A DNA stretch of 7,024 nt, taken from assembly GCA_030532815.1 (NCBI GenBank), contig JAUNKI010000108.1, positions 1 to 7,024 of the forward strand. The letters run 5' to 3'. Made by a program: the position numbers and the translations under genes. The notes under the pieces were generated by a model. It was not told the origin of the DNA, did no database searches, and worked only from the letters and a program-made list of their open reading frames with translations. The DNA is from Leptotrichiaceae bacterium (GTDB lineage: Bacteria > Fusobacteriota > Fusobacteriia > Fusobacteriales > Leptotrichiaceae). This document shows positions 1 to 6,943 of this stretch, piece after piece (positions within the stretch are counted from its first letter, which is position 1; the number at the start of each line of letters is the position of its first letter).

Positions 1-142
1 TTTATTTCTAAAATGCTTATTTAATATACTCAAATTATTTTTATGATAATTACAACATTATGGGGAAAAATAGTTTGGGCGTTACCTTTTTTTCTGGTTT
101 TTCTGGGGTAAATAAGACATAAAAAAACAGGAGGAAAAATAA

Positions 143-340
143 AAAATACGGTTTTTAGAGTATGTCTTGATTTTTGCTGAATATATTGTAATAAATAACG
201 GAATCAACGATATTTGTAATTTAAGGGATTATTTATTTGAATATTACGGAATAAAAATAAAAAATATAAATTATGAAAAGTATATAAGAAAAAATTATAT
301 TACAATTGCATATATGAAAAAAATATGTAAGTTTCAATAA
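143..340 (+). pseudogene. small coding remnant, start codon apparently lost
   Basis: The frame is open for 65 codons from just after a TAA (140-142) to the TAA at 338-340. A strong AGGAGG ribosome site lies at 129-134, but the codon at the right distance is ATA (146-148), not ATG, GTG or TTG. The only usable alternative is a TTG at 167-169 with a poor ribosome site. The translation looks protein-like, with a mixed hydrophobic and charged pattern (for example NDICNLRDYLFEYYGIKIK). I do not recognise the family. Most likely this is a small gene whose start has mutated. A live gene using ATA or TTG, or a chance open frame in AT-rich DNA, are the alternatives. Confidence 0.35.
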
Positions 341-354
341 ATATTGGGAGGAAA

Positions 355-504
355 GTAAAGTTTATCTGTAATACTGGAAACAGAAAATAAAAAATCAGAT
401 AACGAAAAAATACGGGCTAATCTCTGATAATTAAGAGATATAGCATCTATTTTGAAGTTTTTATAAAGTATGAAAATAACATCTTATTTTTGGAGAAGAA
501 CTGA
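355..504 (+). pseudogene. frameshifted coding remnant
   Basis: A ribosome-site-like GGGAGG lies at 346-351, six bases after the preceding remnant stops, as in a tight operon, but no start codon follows at normal spacing. One frame then reads a protein-like stretch including ILETENKKSDNEKIRAN before stopping at TGA around 423. A one-base shift there reopens a frame reading LIIKRYSIYFEVFIKYENN and ending at TGA 502-504. Joined, these give roughly 45 residues of plausible protein. I do not recognise a family. The pieces are short enough that chance cannot be excluded. Confidence 0.28.
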
Positions 505-515
505 CACGATAATTA

Positions 516-663
516 GGGTATATTTGAAAGTTCAAAAATATTTATAGTCTATCGTAATTTGAAAGAAATTAAATTTATAATGTTTAATAATATTATTGTT
601 TATATAATTTAAGTATGTCTTTCAGTTCCATTTTTTATATTGTATCAATTTTCCGATATATTT
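516..663 (+). repeat. probable divergent third copy of the ~150-bp inverted-repeat element
   Basis: The left end, TA then GGGTATATTTGAAAGTTC (514-533), matches the end of the element at 1149-1300 with mostly transition differences. The right end reads TTTTCCGATATATTTCAA (649-666), which differs at one base from the end of the copy at about 6509-6526. The spacing between the ends (148 bases) matches the other two copies. The interior does not align well with theirs by eye, so this is either an old, heavily diverged copy or a relative with a different core. It sits between the plus-strand remnants and the minus-strand pseudogene. Confidence 0.45.
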
Positions 664-692
664 CAATATAAATCACTTTCTTGCTTTTCTTC

Positions 693-1150
693 CTATGAAT
701 ACTTACTATAAGGATTGAGCCTGTCTGCTATTTCAATAAAAACAAATTTTTCTTTCATTTTTCCGATAAGACTTTCAAGATATTTTTCCAATTTGATTTT
801 TCTTTTTTGATTTTCTTTCAGCTATTTTGTTTTTATATATTTTTTCAATTTTTTTCTGACGCTCTTTTTTCAGTATATTCAATTTCTTTTCTACATTACC
901 TGTGAAAATATATATTTTTCAAAAAATTTTCATAACATATAAGAGCAAAAAGGTTGTTTGTTTTACGTACTGTTTCTTTAATGGATTGTATCAGTTCATT
1001 GACAGCAGATGATATTTTTTTACTTTCTGACTGGTTGTTTCTCTTATGTTTGTAAATTTTTAATTTCACATCGGTATTTTCGTTTTTCTTTTTTCAGAAT
1101 AGTTTGATAAAATAATAAACATCAAAGTCAGGAATATTGTTTTTATTAGG
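693..1150 (-). pseudogene. degenerate protein gene, one stop and two frameshifts
   Basis: On the minus strand, protein-like sequence runs from the edge of the 1149-1300 element to a TAG at 693-695. It starts open (YPNKNNIPDFDVYYFIKLF), meets an in-frame TGA at 1094-1096, then continues in the same frame for 65 codons to a TAA at 896-898. A +1 shift near 905 restores a very lysine-rich stretch (KKLNILKKERQKKIEKIY). A second +1 shift around 780-815 restores the tail, which contains KMKEKFVFIEIADRLNPYS. Concatenated, this is about 150 residues, strongly basic and probably helical. The N-terminus is missing: the element lies exactly where the frame should continue upstream, so insertion may have removed it. 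I do not recognise the family; a DNA- or RNA-binding or mobile-element protein would fit the charge, but that is a guess. Confidence 0.55.
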
Positions 1151-1300
1151 GTATGTCTGAAAACTCAAAATCTACAGTATTTTCAATCTCTTTTTTACTT
1201 TTTAAATTAACAGAGTTATAATAAAACCGATATTCCGTTATTTACAGCTTTAAAAATTTCCGTTAAAAATCTGTTCCTTTGACAGTTTTCAGACACGTCT
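1149..1300 (-). mobile_element. MITE-like element, copy A (~152 bp)
   Basis: This is a non-coding element with terminal inverted repeats. The left end is GGGTATGTCTGAAAACT (1149-1165). The right end, read on the other strand, is AGACGTGTCTGAAAACT. They share a perfect 12-base TGTCTGAAAACT, and similarity continues weakly for about 35 bases. Both ends are flanked by TA (1147-1148 and 1301-1302), as expected for an element inserting at TA. A full-length relative in inverted orientation lies at 6374-6524; by eye the two are roughly 75-80% identical over about 150 bases, including the shared GTTATTTACAGCTTT. No transposase is encoded, so it would depend on one elsewhere. It lies 168 bases behind the mvaA stop and abuts the broken end of the pseudogene at 693-1150. 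The strand is arbitrary. Confidence 0.75.
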
Positions 1301-1468
1301 TATATTAAAATTTGTTTTCATAAAGTTTCTTTTTTTAATATAAATACAGTATTTTGAATATTTATAAAAGACTGTAATAGTACTGCATTATTTATTGACT
1401 TTATTTTTTATTTTTTCAAATTGCATTCTGATTTTTTTTATAAAGAATCTTTTAATATTTTGAAAAAT

Positions 1469-2755
1469 TTATTTTCTAATTTTTTCTAAAATCTTTTTTG
1501 CATTTTCTAAATTCATATGTTTAATTTCCGTAAGTTTTTGAACAACTGTTTCCACTTCGGTTCCTGTAGCACCTGCTGAAAGAGCCAGTGATTTTGCCTG
1601 CAATTTCATGTGTCCCTTTTGTATTCCCGTAGTAACAAGAGCCTTGAGAGCTGCGAGATTTTGGGCAAGTCCGACGGAAACAATGATACATGCGAGAGTC
1701 TTTGCATCAGGATTTTTCAGAATATTAAATGCAGCTTTTACGGTAGGATTAAGACCGATAGAGCCTCCGACAGAAGCAATGGGCATAGGAAGTGTGAGTT
1801 CTCCTTTAAGTTTCAGAGTTTCTTCATTGAAGGTCCATGTCGTAAGTCCCTTATATTTTCCTGTTGAAGCGGCATAAGCATGCCCTCCGGCTTCTATAGC
1901 TCTCCAGTCATTTCCTGTGGCGATTACTACAGCATCGATACCGTTAAAAATTCCTTTGTTATGAGTTGCCGCACGGTAAATATCAATTTTGGCAAATTTA
2001 CTTGCCACTTCTATTTTTTTTGCTGTATTGATAGCAGCTTTTATATCATTACTCAAAAATTTAACATTTATTTCACATGATGAAGTTACAAGGGAATTAT
2101 CGGCATAGTTGGATAAAATTGCCATAAGCGGGGTTCCGCCTGTTATTTCTTCGAGAATGGGCTTTATCCCTTCAAGCATGCTGTTTATAATATTTGCTCC
2201 CATAGCTTCTTTAACATCGGCAGTCAGATAAACCGAAAGGAAGGAGACTTCATTTTCAGAAAATATTTCGATTCTTATATTTTCAGCTCCTCCTCCTCTT
2301 GCCACAATGGAAGGATAAGCTTCATCGGCAATATTTAAAATTTTTTCTTTACTATTCATAATATTTTCAGAAGCTTTTTCCATATTTTCAATATTGTATA
2401 AAATCACCTGTCCCGTCATTTTACGATTTATAACTTCTGCATGAAAGCCTCCTGAAGAGGAAATCATTTTTGCAGCATAACTACACGCAGCAATGACCGA
2501 AGGTTCTTCAGTAACCATAGGCACGACATATTCTTCACCGTTAATCAGGAAATTCGGTGCAACTCCCAGAGGCAGTGCCAATGTACCGATGCTATTTTCA
2601 GACATTTTTTCGGCTATGTCACACGGTAGGGTAATATTATTTTCCAGTATTTCCGAAAATTTGTCATTCAGAAAGTTATTTTCTTTCAGTATTCCTATAC
2701 GCTCGTTTCTGGTTTTATTATGAAAGCCCAGCCATATGTTTTTTTTAGTTTTCAT
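1469..2755 (-). CDS. mvaA: hydroxymethylglutaryl-CoA reductase, class II (degradative-type fold)
   Basis: Reduces HMG-CoA to mevalonate, with CoA release and two hydride transfers from NAD(P)H, in the cytosol. At 428 residues it equals the well-studied Pseudomonas mevalonii enzyme. Visible family motifs are ENSIG (53-57), TEEPSV with catalytic Glu83, EAMGAN (183-188, usually DAMGAN), HNKG with catalytic Lys267, GND with catalytic Asp283, and GHMKLQAK with the catalytic His382 near the C-terminal flap. All four catalytic residues are present, and there is no membrane anchor, as in bacterial class II enzymes. It is not fused to a thiolase, unlike enterococcal MvaE. The ATG overlaps the mvaS stop by one base (TAATG), which fixes the start and suggests translational coupling; the AAAGGA upstream is inside mvaS, about 11 bases away. 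NADH or NADPH preference cannot be read here. The gene runs in the biosynthetic direction by context, being paired with the synthase. Confidence 0.96.
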   Translation of the reverse strand: MKTKKNIWLGFHNKTRNERIGILKENNFLNDKFSEILENNITLPCDIAEKMSENSIGTLALPLGVAPNFLINGEEYVVPMVTEEPSVIAACSYAAKMISSSGGFHAEVINRKMTGQVILYNIENMEKASENIMNSKEKILNIADEAYPSIVARGGGAENIRIEIFSENEVSFLSVYLTADVKEAMGANIINSMLEGIKPILEEITGGTPLMAILSNYADNSLVTSSCEINVKFLSNDIKAAINTAKKIEVASKFAKIDIYRAATHNKGIFNGIDAVVIATGNDWRAIEAGGHAYAASTGKYKGLTTWTFNEETLKLKGELTLPMPIASVGGSIGLNPTVKAAFNILKNPDAKTLACIIVSVGLAQNLAALKALVTTGIQKGHMKLQAKSLALSAGATGTEVETVVQKLTEIKHMNLENAKKILEKIRK

Positions 2756-3945
2756 TATAAATCCGTTCCTTTATTTTTTATATTGCTTTTATAAATTCTT
2801 TTATGATTTTCTATTTTTTCAAGGGAAAAAATACTGTCGTCAGAACTGTTAAAATTAAAATTTCCGTTTTCATCAACAGTAATTTCTTCAAAAAACATTT
2901 TTTCATATTCATTTACTGATAGTCTATGTCGCTTTGAAAAATCTTTATTTCTGTCTGTGCGAAGAAAATCTTTGAAGTTTTCTGTCAGAGTTACGCTGAA
3001 AATCTCGCATACTGCACCGCTTCCATAACTGTACATGGCGATGTTATCCCCTGATTTCAGCCTATCGGAATTTTCCAGCAGAGAAAGCAGACTCAGATAA
3101 AGGGAGCCTGTATATATATTTCCGATTTTACGGTTGTATATTATGGAAGAATCAAAATTTTTCAGAAATCCGTCTTTCATTTCTTTGGTGAAAGTTTCAG
3201 GAAATAAGGATTGTAAACCTTTAAGTCCCAATTTCGGATAAGGAAGATGAAAACAGACTGCTTCAAAGTCTTTCATAGTTTTACCGTTTCTTTTTAAATA
3301 TTCGTTCCATGTTACCGATAAACAGTCAAGATACTGTTTTGCAGAAAAATGTCCGTCAACACAAGGATATTTTAAATAGTTCGGACGCCAGAAATCCATA
3401 ATGTCCCGTGTATGGAAAACATTGTCATCATTTAAAATAAGAAGTTTCGGATCTTTTTTTACGAGCATTGCACAGCTGCCTGCTCCCTGTGTGGATTCTC
3501 CTTGTGAATTTATACCGTATTTTGCTATATCTCCGGCAATAACGAGAACACACGTATCAGGATTTTTCTCAATGTGATTTTTAGCAAAGCTCAATCCTGC
3601 AGTTGCTCCGTAACAGGCTTCTTTGATTTCCACAGCACGTGCAAAGGGCTGGATTTTTAAAAGATTGTGTATAAATACTGAAGCGGCTTTACTGTAATCA
3701 ATACCTGTTTCGGTACATACTATAATCATATCTATTTTTTCTCTGTCTGAATCGTCCAAAATTTCATATGCAGCGGCAGACCCCAATGTGACCACGTCCT
3801 GACTGACAGGAGCAATGCTCATTTCAAGCTGCATAAGCCCTTTTTTAAATTTGTTGGGATTGGCATTTCTGCCGACTGCCAAATCTTCAATATCAAGATA
3901 ATATTCAGGCATTGCAAATCCTATTTTATCAATTCCTATTTTCAT
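2755..3945 (-). CDS. mvaS: hydroxymethylglutaryl-CoA synthase
   Basis: Condenses acetyl-CoA with acetoacetyl-CoA to HMG-CoA, the first committed step of the mevalonate route, in the cytosol. The thiolase-fold protein of 396 residues has the usual bacterial length. The catalytic triad is intact and falls at the same numbers as in the Staphylococcus aureus enzyme: Glu79 in VCTETGID, the acyl-accepting Cys111 in KEACYGATAG, and His233 in FHLPYPK. Further family motifs are the N-terminal GIDKIGFAMP (4-13), GNIYTGSLYLSLLSLLE (275-291) and the YGSGA loop (307-311). The start is supported by AGAGAGG seven bases before ATG. It is the first gene of a two-gene unit: its TAA overlaps the mvaA ATG. A good sigma-70-type promoter lies at 4018-4046. 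Nothing is unusual in the coding sequence; the product call is firm. Confidence 0.96.
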   Translation of the reverse strand: MKIGIDKIGFAMPEYYLDIEDLAVGRNANPNKFKKGLMQLEMSIAPVSQDVVTLGSAAAYEILDDSDREKIDMIIVCTETGIDYSKAASVFIHNLLKIQPFARAVEIKEACYGATAGLSFAKNHIEKNPDTCVLVIAGDIAKYGINSQGESTQGAGSCAMLVKKDPKLLILNDDNVFHTRDIMDFWRPNYLKYPCVDGHFSAKQYLDCLSVTWNEYLKRNGKTMKDFEAVCFHLPYPKLGLKGLQSLFPETFTKEMKDGFLKNFDSSIIYNRKIGNIYTGSLYLSLLSLLENSDRLKSGDNIAMYSYGSGAVCEIFSVTLTENFKDFLRTDRNKDFSKRHRLSVNEYEKMFFEEITVDENGNFNFNSSDDSIFSLEKIENHKRIYKSNIKNKGTDL

Positions 3946-4017
3946 AATTCTGCCTCTCTTATAAATTTTAAAATAACTTTTTTATAACTGTTATGTCTTA
4001 TAATTTCCATGTGACTT

Positions 4018-4046
4018 ATTTTACTACAAAAGCATTAAAATATCAA
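4018..4046 (-). promoter_or_regulatory. predicted promoter of mvaS-mvaA
   Basis: Read on the minus strand, TTGATA (4046-4041) and TAAAAT (4023-4018) are separated by exactly 17 bases, each one base off the sigma-70 consensus for -35 and -10. Transcription would begin near 4011, giving a leader of about 65 bases before mvaS. A DNA palindrome ATAACTGTTAT (3984-3994) lies in that leader and could be a protein site, but there is nothing else to support that. AT-rich DNA makes chance promoter matches common, though the fit and position here are good. Confidence 0.55.
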
Positions 4047-4125
4047 ACAAATAATTGGAAAAAATCAGGAAGTATAATATAGTTTATATTTATTTCGTAT
4101 TTATAAGTCAAAATAAAATTATGTA

Positions 4126-4134
4126 TGTTATACT
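4126..4134 (+). promoter_or_regulatory. predicted extended -10 promoter of the M13 peptidase
   Basis: TGTTATACT carries a -10 hexamer (TATACT, 4129-4134) preceded by the TG of an extended -10 element. The -35 position (around 4105-4111, AAGTCAA) is a poor match, which extended -10 promoters tolerate. Initiation near 4141 would give a leader of about 34 bases. A perfect TATAAT at 4073-4078 is an alternative or second site, but its only TTG-type partner (TTGGAA, 4055-4060) is just 12 bases away. Confidence 0.45.
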
Positions 4135-4174
4135 ATGAAAAATAATATATTTTAATGAAGGGAGATCTAAACTT

Positions 4175-6244
4175 ATGAAGAAGTTTTTAGTAATTTCATT
4201 ATTTTTAGTCTGCCTGGGGACAGTTTTTGGAACCGGACAGAAAGTCCAGAAGGAAAAAGTCGGAAAAGTAAATATGTCCGTAAATAAAGGTGACGAAGAA
4301 TTGACAAAAGATTTAAGTAAAACTGTAAAACCTCAGGAAGATTTTTACAAATTTGTAAATGAAAATTGGGAAAAAAGGACAAAAATTCCTTCGACAAAAC
4401 CTGCATGGGGTTCTTTTACCGAACTTTATGAAAAAAATCAGGATTTTCTGAAAAATTTAATAGAGGAACTGAAAAAGAAAAAAAACATTAAAAATGCCGA
4501 TGAAAAAAAGATAATAACTCTTTATTATTCCTATTTACATGTTAAAAAAAGAAATGAGGCGGGAATAGAACCTATAAAAAAGGATTTGGAAGAAATAAAC
4601 TCATTAAAAAACGTAAAGGACTTTGAAAAATATACTGTAAAAGTTATAAAAGAAGGAAAAGGAACGCGACTGTACGGCTGGGGAGTGGGACCTGATCTGA
4701 ATTCTTCAAAAGACAATGCAGTTTATTTAGGTTCAGCAGGATTAGGGCTTTCAAATGATTATTATCAGAAGGAAACTCCTGAAAATGAGGCTGTTTTAAA
4801 AGAGTATACGAAATATATAAGTGATATACTTACTTATCTCGGAGAAAAAAATTCTACGGAAAAGGCGAAAAAAATAGTTGAATTTGAAAAGCAGATAGCA
4901 AAATTGCTTCTTACAAATGAAGAAAGTCATGATGTAAAGAAAATAAATAATCCGAGAAAAGTCAGTGAACTGAATAAAATAGTAAAAAATGTTGATTTGA
5001 AAAATTATCTGGAACAGCTGGGTGTAAAAACCGATAAAGTTATTATAAGTCAGATAAAATATTATGAAAATCTTGATAAAATACTAAATAATTCAAATAT
5101 GGACGTAATTAAAGATTATCTGAAATTTCATCTTGTTTCAGGAACTTCAGGAATTCTTACAGATGAATTGGGAGAAAGAAAATTTGAATTTTATGGAAAA
5201 TATTTAAACGGTCAGAAAGAAAGAGAAAAAATTGAAAAAAGAGCATTATATTTTGTAGACGGAGTATTGGGAGAAATAATCGGGAAAATTTATGCAGAAA
5301 AGAATTTTTCTCCTGAAGCGAAAGAAAATGCAAAAGAAATGGTAGATTATATTTTAAAGGCTGTTCACAACAGAATTGAAAAAGTAACATGGATGGGCAG
5401 CACAACAAAGAAAAAGGCCCTTGAAAAACTGACAAAAATAACTGTAAAAATAGGGTATCCCGATAAATGGAAAAATTTTGATGAATTGGTTATAAATGAA
5501 AAAGACAGTCTGTATGAACAGATGATAAGTATAAGTAAATGGGAATACGGAAAAGAGCTTGAAAAAGTAGGAAAACCGGTAGATAAATCGGAATGGTACA
5601 TGAGTGCCAATCAGGTAAATGCCTATTACTCTCCTACAGGTAATGAAATAGTATTTCCTGCTGGAATATTGCAGTTTCCTTTTTATGACTATAAGGAACT
5701 CGGAGCGGGAAGTAATTTCGGAGGGATAGGAGCAGTTATAGGTCATGAGATAACACACGGATTTGATGTGTCGGGAGCTTCTTTTGACGGAGACGGAAAT
5801 GTAAAAGACTGGTGGACTGAGGAAGATAGAAAAGCATTTGATACAGCGACTGAAAAACTGGCTGAGGAATTTTCAAAATATTCTGTTGCTCCTAATGTCA
5901 ATATAAACGGTAAATTTACATTGACTGAAAATATAGCAGACCTCGGAGGAGTAAATATAGCTTTTGACGCTTTACAAATGTATCTGAATGATCACCCTGA
6001 AAAAAATATAAAAATAAATGGATATACACAGAATGAATTGTTTTTCATGAATTATGCAAGAATATGGAGACAGAAGGCTACGGAAGAATATCTGAAAAAT
6101 CTTGTTAAGTCAGATTCCCATTCTCCGAATTATTATCGTGTAAACGGGACTTTACCTAATGTAGATGCTTTCCATAATATTTTTAAAACCGAAAAAGGGA
6201 ATAAACTTTACAAAGCTCCTGAAAACAGAATAAAAATCTGGTAA
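4175..6244 (+). CDS. pepO: secreted M13-family zinc metallopeptidase (neprilysin/PepO-like)
   Basis: A zinc endopeptidase of the M13 family, which cuts short peptides on the amino side of hydrophobic residues. Residues 1-19 are a Sec signal peptide (MKKFLVISLFLVCLGTVFG). Cys13 is preceded by Val, so it is a poor lipobox and the protein is probably periplasmic or secreted rather than a lipoprotein. The N-terminal M13 domain begins around DFYKFVNENW (56-65). The catalytic domain (about 480-689) has the substrate-binding NAYY (482-485), HEITH (524-528; zinc ligands His524 and His528, catalytic Glu525), the third ligand Glu585 and Asp589 in ENIAD, and His649/Arg655 in HSPNYYR, spaced like His711/Arg717 of neprilysin. 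It ends in the family's terminal Trp. There is no cysteine beyond the signal peptide, so no disulfides, as in bacterial members. GAAGGGAG sits 10 bases before the ATG. It is monocistronic as far as seen, and divergent from mvaS. The native substrate is unknown. Confidence 0.94.
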   Translation: MKKFLVISLFLVCLGTVFGTGQKVQKEKVGKVNMSVNKGDEELTKDLSKTVKPQEDFYKFVNENWEKRTKIPSTKPAWGSFTELYEKNQDFLKNLIEELKKKKNIKNADEKKIITLYYSYLHVKKRNEAGIEPIKKDLEEINSLKNVKDFEKYTVKVIKEGKGTRLYGWGVGPDLNSSKDNAVYLGSAGLGLSNDYYQKETPENEAVLKEYTKYISDILTYLGEKNSTEKAKKIVEFEKQIAKLLLTNEESHDVKKINNPRKVSELNKIVKNVDLKNYLEQLGVKTDKVIISQIKYYENLDKILNNSNMDVIKDYLKFHLVSGTSGILTDELGERKFEFYGKYLNGQKEREKIEKRALYFVDGVLGEIIGKIYAEKNFSPEAKENAKEMVDYILKAVHNRIEKVTWMGSTTKKKALEKLTKITVKIGYPDKWKNFDELVINEKDSLYEQMISISKWEYGKELEKVGKPVDKSEWYMSANQVNAYYSPTGNEIVFPAGILQFPFYDYKELGAGSNFGGIGAVIGHEITHGFDVSGASFDGDGNVKDWWTEEDRKAFDTATEKLAEEFSKYSVAPNVNINGKFTLTENIADLGGVNIAFDALQMYLNDHPEKNIKINGYTQNELFFMNYARIWRQKATEEYLKNLVKSDSHSPNYYRVNGTLPNVDAFHNIFKTEKGNKLYKAPENRIKIW

Positions 6245-6373
6245 TTCTGAAAATAAGAGGACTTTGAAATGAAAACTGTCAAATAAGTTTTTAGTTTCCG
6301 ATATTCATAAAGGAACGAAAATGATGTTTTATAAAATAAGAAAATAATAAGTTTTATATATTTTCTAAAATTA

Positions 6374-6524
6374 AGTTATGTCTGAAAGTTGTCAAAATGA
6401 CCGATTTTTAATGGATATTTTAAAAGCTGTAAATAACAGAATATCAGTTTCATCATAATTCGATGATTTAAAAAGTAAAAAAATATTGAAAATATGATAA
6501 ATTTTTAAGTTTTCAGATATATTT
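6374..6524 (+). mobile_element. MITE-like element, copy B (~151 bp)
   Basis: Reverse-complemented, this aligns end to end with copy A at 1149-1300, with few gaps. Its left end AGTTATGTCTGAAAGTTG is preceded by TA (6372-6373) and matches the right end of copy A including that TA. Its right end ACTTAAAA... is read on the minus strand from AAATATATCTGAAAACTT, and there the flanking dinucleotide is CA (6525-6526), a possible decayed TA. It begins 129 bases behind the peptidase stop. Relative to the gene it follows, it lies the same way round as copy A lies behind mvaA. It has no coding capacity. The strand is given only to mark opposite orientation to copy A. Confidence 0.75.
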
Positions 6525-6562
6525 CAACAAAAACAGTATTTTTTAATTTTTAAAAAAATATA

Positions 6563-6707
6563 ATGTTTATAAAGTCATTTTTGATTTACGGAACAATATC
6601 GGGATTTTCAAAAGATATAAAAGATACGTATAAAGAACAGAGAATATATTGGTAAAATAGAATATTCATTGAAAGAGACACAGGACCTTATCAAGTATAG
6701 GCAATAA
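6563..6707 (+). pseudogene. weak coding remnant, one frameshift
   Basis: From ATG 6563-6565 a frame of 30 codons reads FIKSFLIYGTISGFSKDIKD and so on to TAA 6653-6655. Shifting by one base at that stop continues with KIEYSLKETQDLIKYRQ to TAA 6705-6707. Together they look like about 47 residues of a real protein broken by a one-base change. There is no ribosome site before the ATG, and I do not recognise the family. Chance reading in AT-rich DNA is a serious alternative. Confidence 0.22.
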
Positions 6708-6764
6708 AATAGAAATTGCAATAAAGTAATAAGTGTGAAATGACAGTTATTTCAGATACAAGTA

Positions 6765-6903
6765 GGAGCTGTCTCATAAGGTATGAAAATACAATTCAAT
6801 TATAAATTTTATATATTTTTCTTCAGTAAAAATGATATTTTTTAATTCTAAAAAAGATACAATATTATAGTTAGAAAATTATTTTTTACTTATGAAGCAG
6901 CCC
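6765..6903 (+). mobile_element. second MITE-like element (139 bp), TA-flanked
   Basis: The ends are inverted repeats: GGAGCTGTCTCATAAG (6765-6780) and, on the other strand, GGGCTGCTTCATAAG (6903-6889), alike apart from one extra base and two changes. TA occurs directly outside both ends (6763-6764, 6904-6905), consistent with a two-base target duplication. The interior is about 108 bases of AT-rich non-coding sequence. GGGCTGTCTCATAAG-like ends are of the kind seen on bacterial insertion sequences, but I cannot assign a family from the ends alone. It is unrelated in sequence to copies A and B. Confidence 0.6.
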
Positions 6904-6943
6904 TAATAAACTGTAATAACAAAATGTAACATAAAATAAAAAA

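Larger units (their letters stand above)
1..1468. other. gene-poor left flank with remnants and short elements
   Basis: No intact protein gene of normal length is visible here on either strand. The stretch holds plus-strand coding remnants (143-340, about 355-504), two short inverted-repeat elements (516-663 and 1149-1300) and a broken minus-strand gene (693-1150), each listed separately. In 1-142 I see only a 20-codon ATG frame (60-122) without a ribosome site. In 1301-1468, behind the mvaA stop, I see no GC-rich hairpin followed by a T-run, so no standard terminator for the mva transcript can be named. Composition is markedly more AT-rich than in the genes. Confidence 0.7.

Noticed and set aside
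60..122. 20-codon ATG frame (MGKNSLGVTFFSGFSGVNKT), considered as a leader peptide
   Set aside because: There is no ribosome site, no attenuator-like structure and no intact gene downstream.
1346..1375. Imperfect hairpin (ACAGT-a-TTTT / AAAA-g-ACTGT) about 95 bases behind mvaA, considered as a terminator
   Set aside because: The stem is AT-rich with a mismatch, and no T-run follows it in the mvaA direction.
1608..2723. Plus-strand open frames of 66-89 codons opposite mvaA
   Set aside because: They lie entirely over the well-supported reductase gene and have no ribosome sites or recognisable protein character.
3973..3994. ATAAC repeats and the palindrome ATAACTGTTAT in the mvaS leader, considered as an operator or attenuator
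   Set aside because: The RNA stem would be five AT-rich pairs; the 11-base palindrome is easily reached by chance in this composition and has no second copy on the peptidase side.
4173..5758. Minus-strand open frames of 61-134 codons opposite the peptidase gene
   Set aside because: Phe/Ser/Leu-rich translations typical of the complement of lysine-rich coding DNA; the sense-strand gene explains the sequence.
6270..6287. Five-codon MKTVK frame with a GGA-type ribosome site right behind the peptidase gene
   Set aside because: Too short; the same 14 bases (TGAAAACTGTCAAA) occur at the end of copy A, so a stray element end is as likely, but nothing else of the element is found with it.
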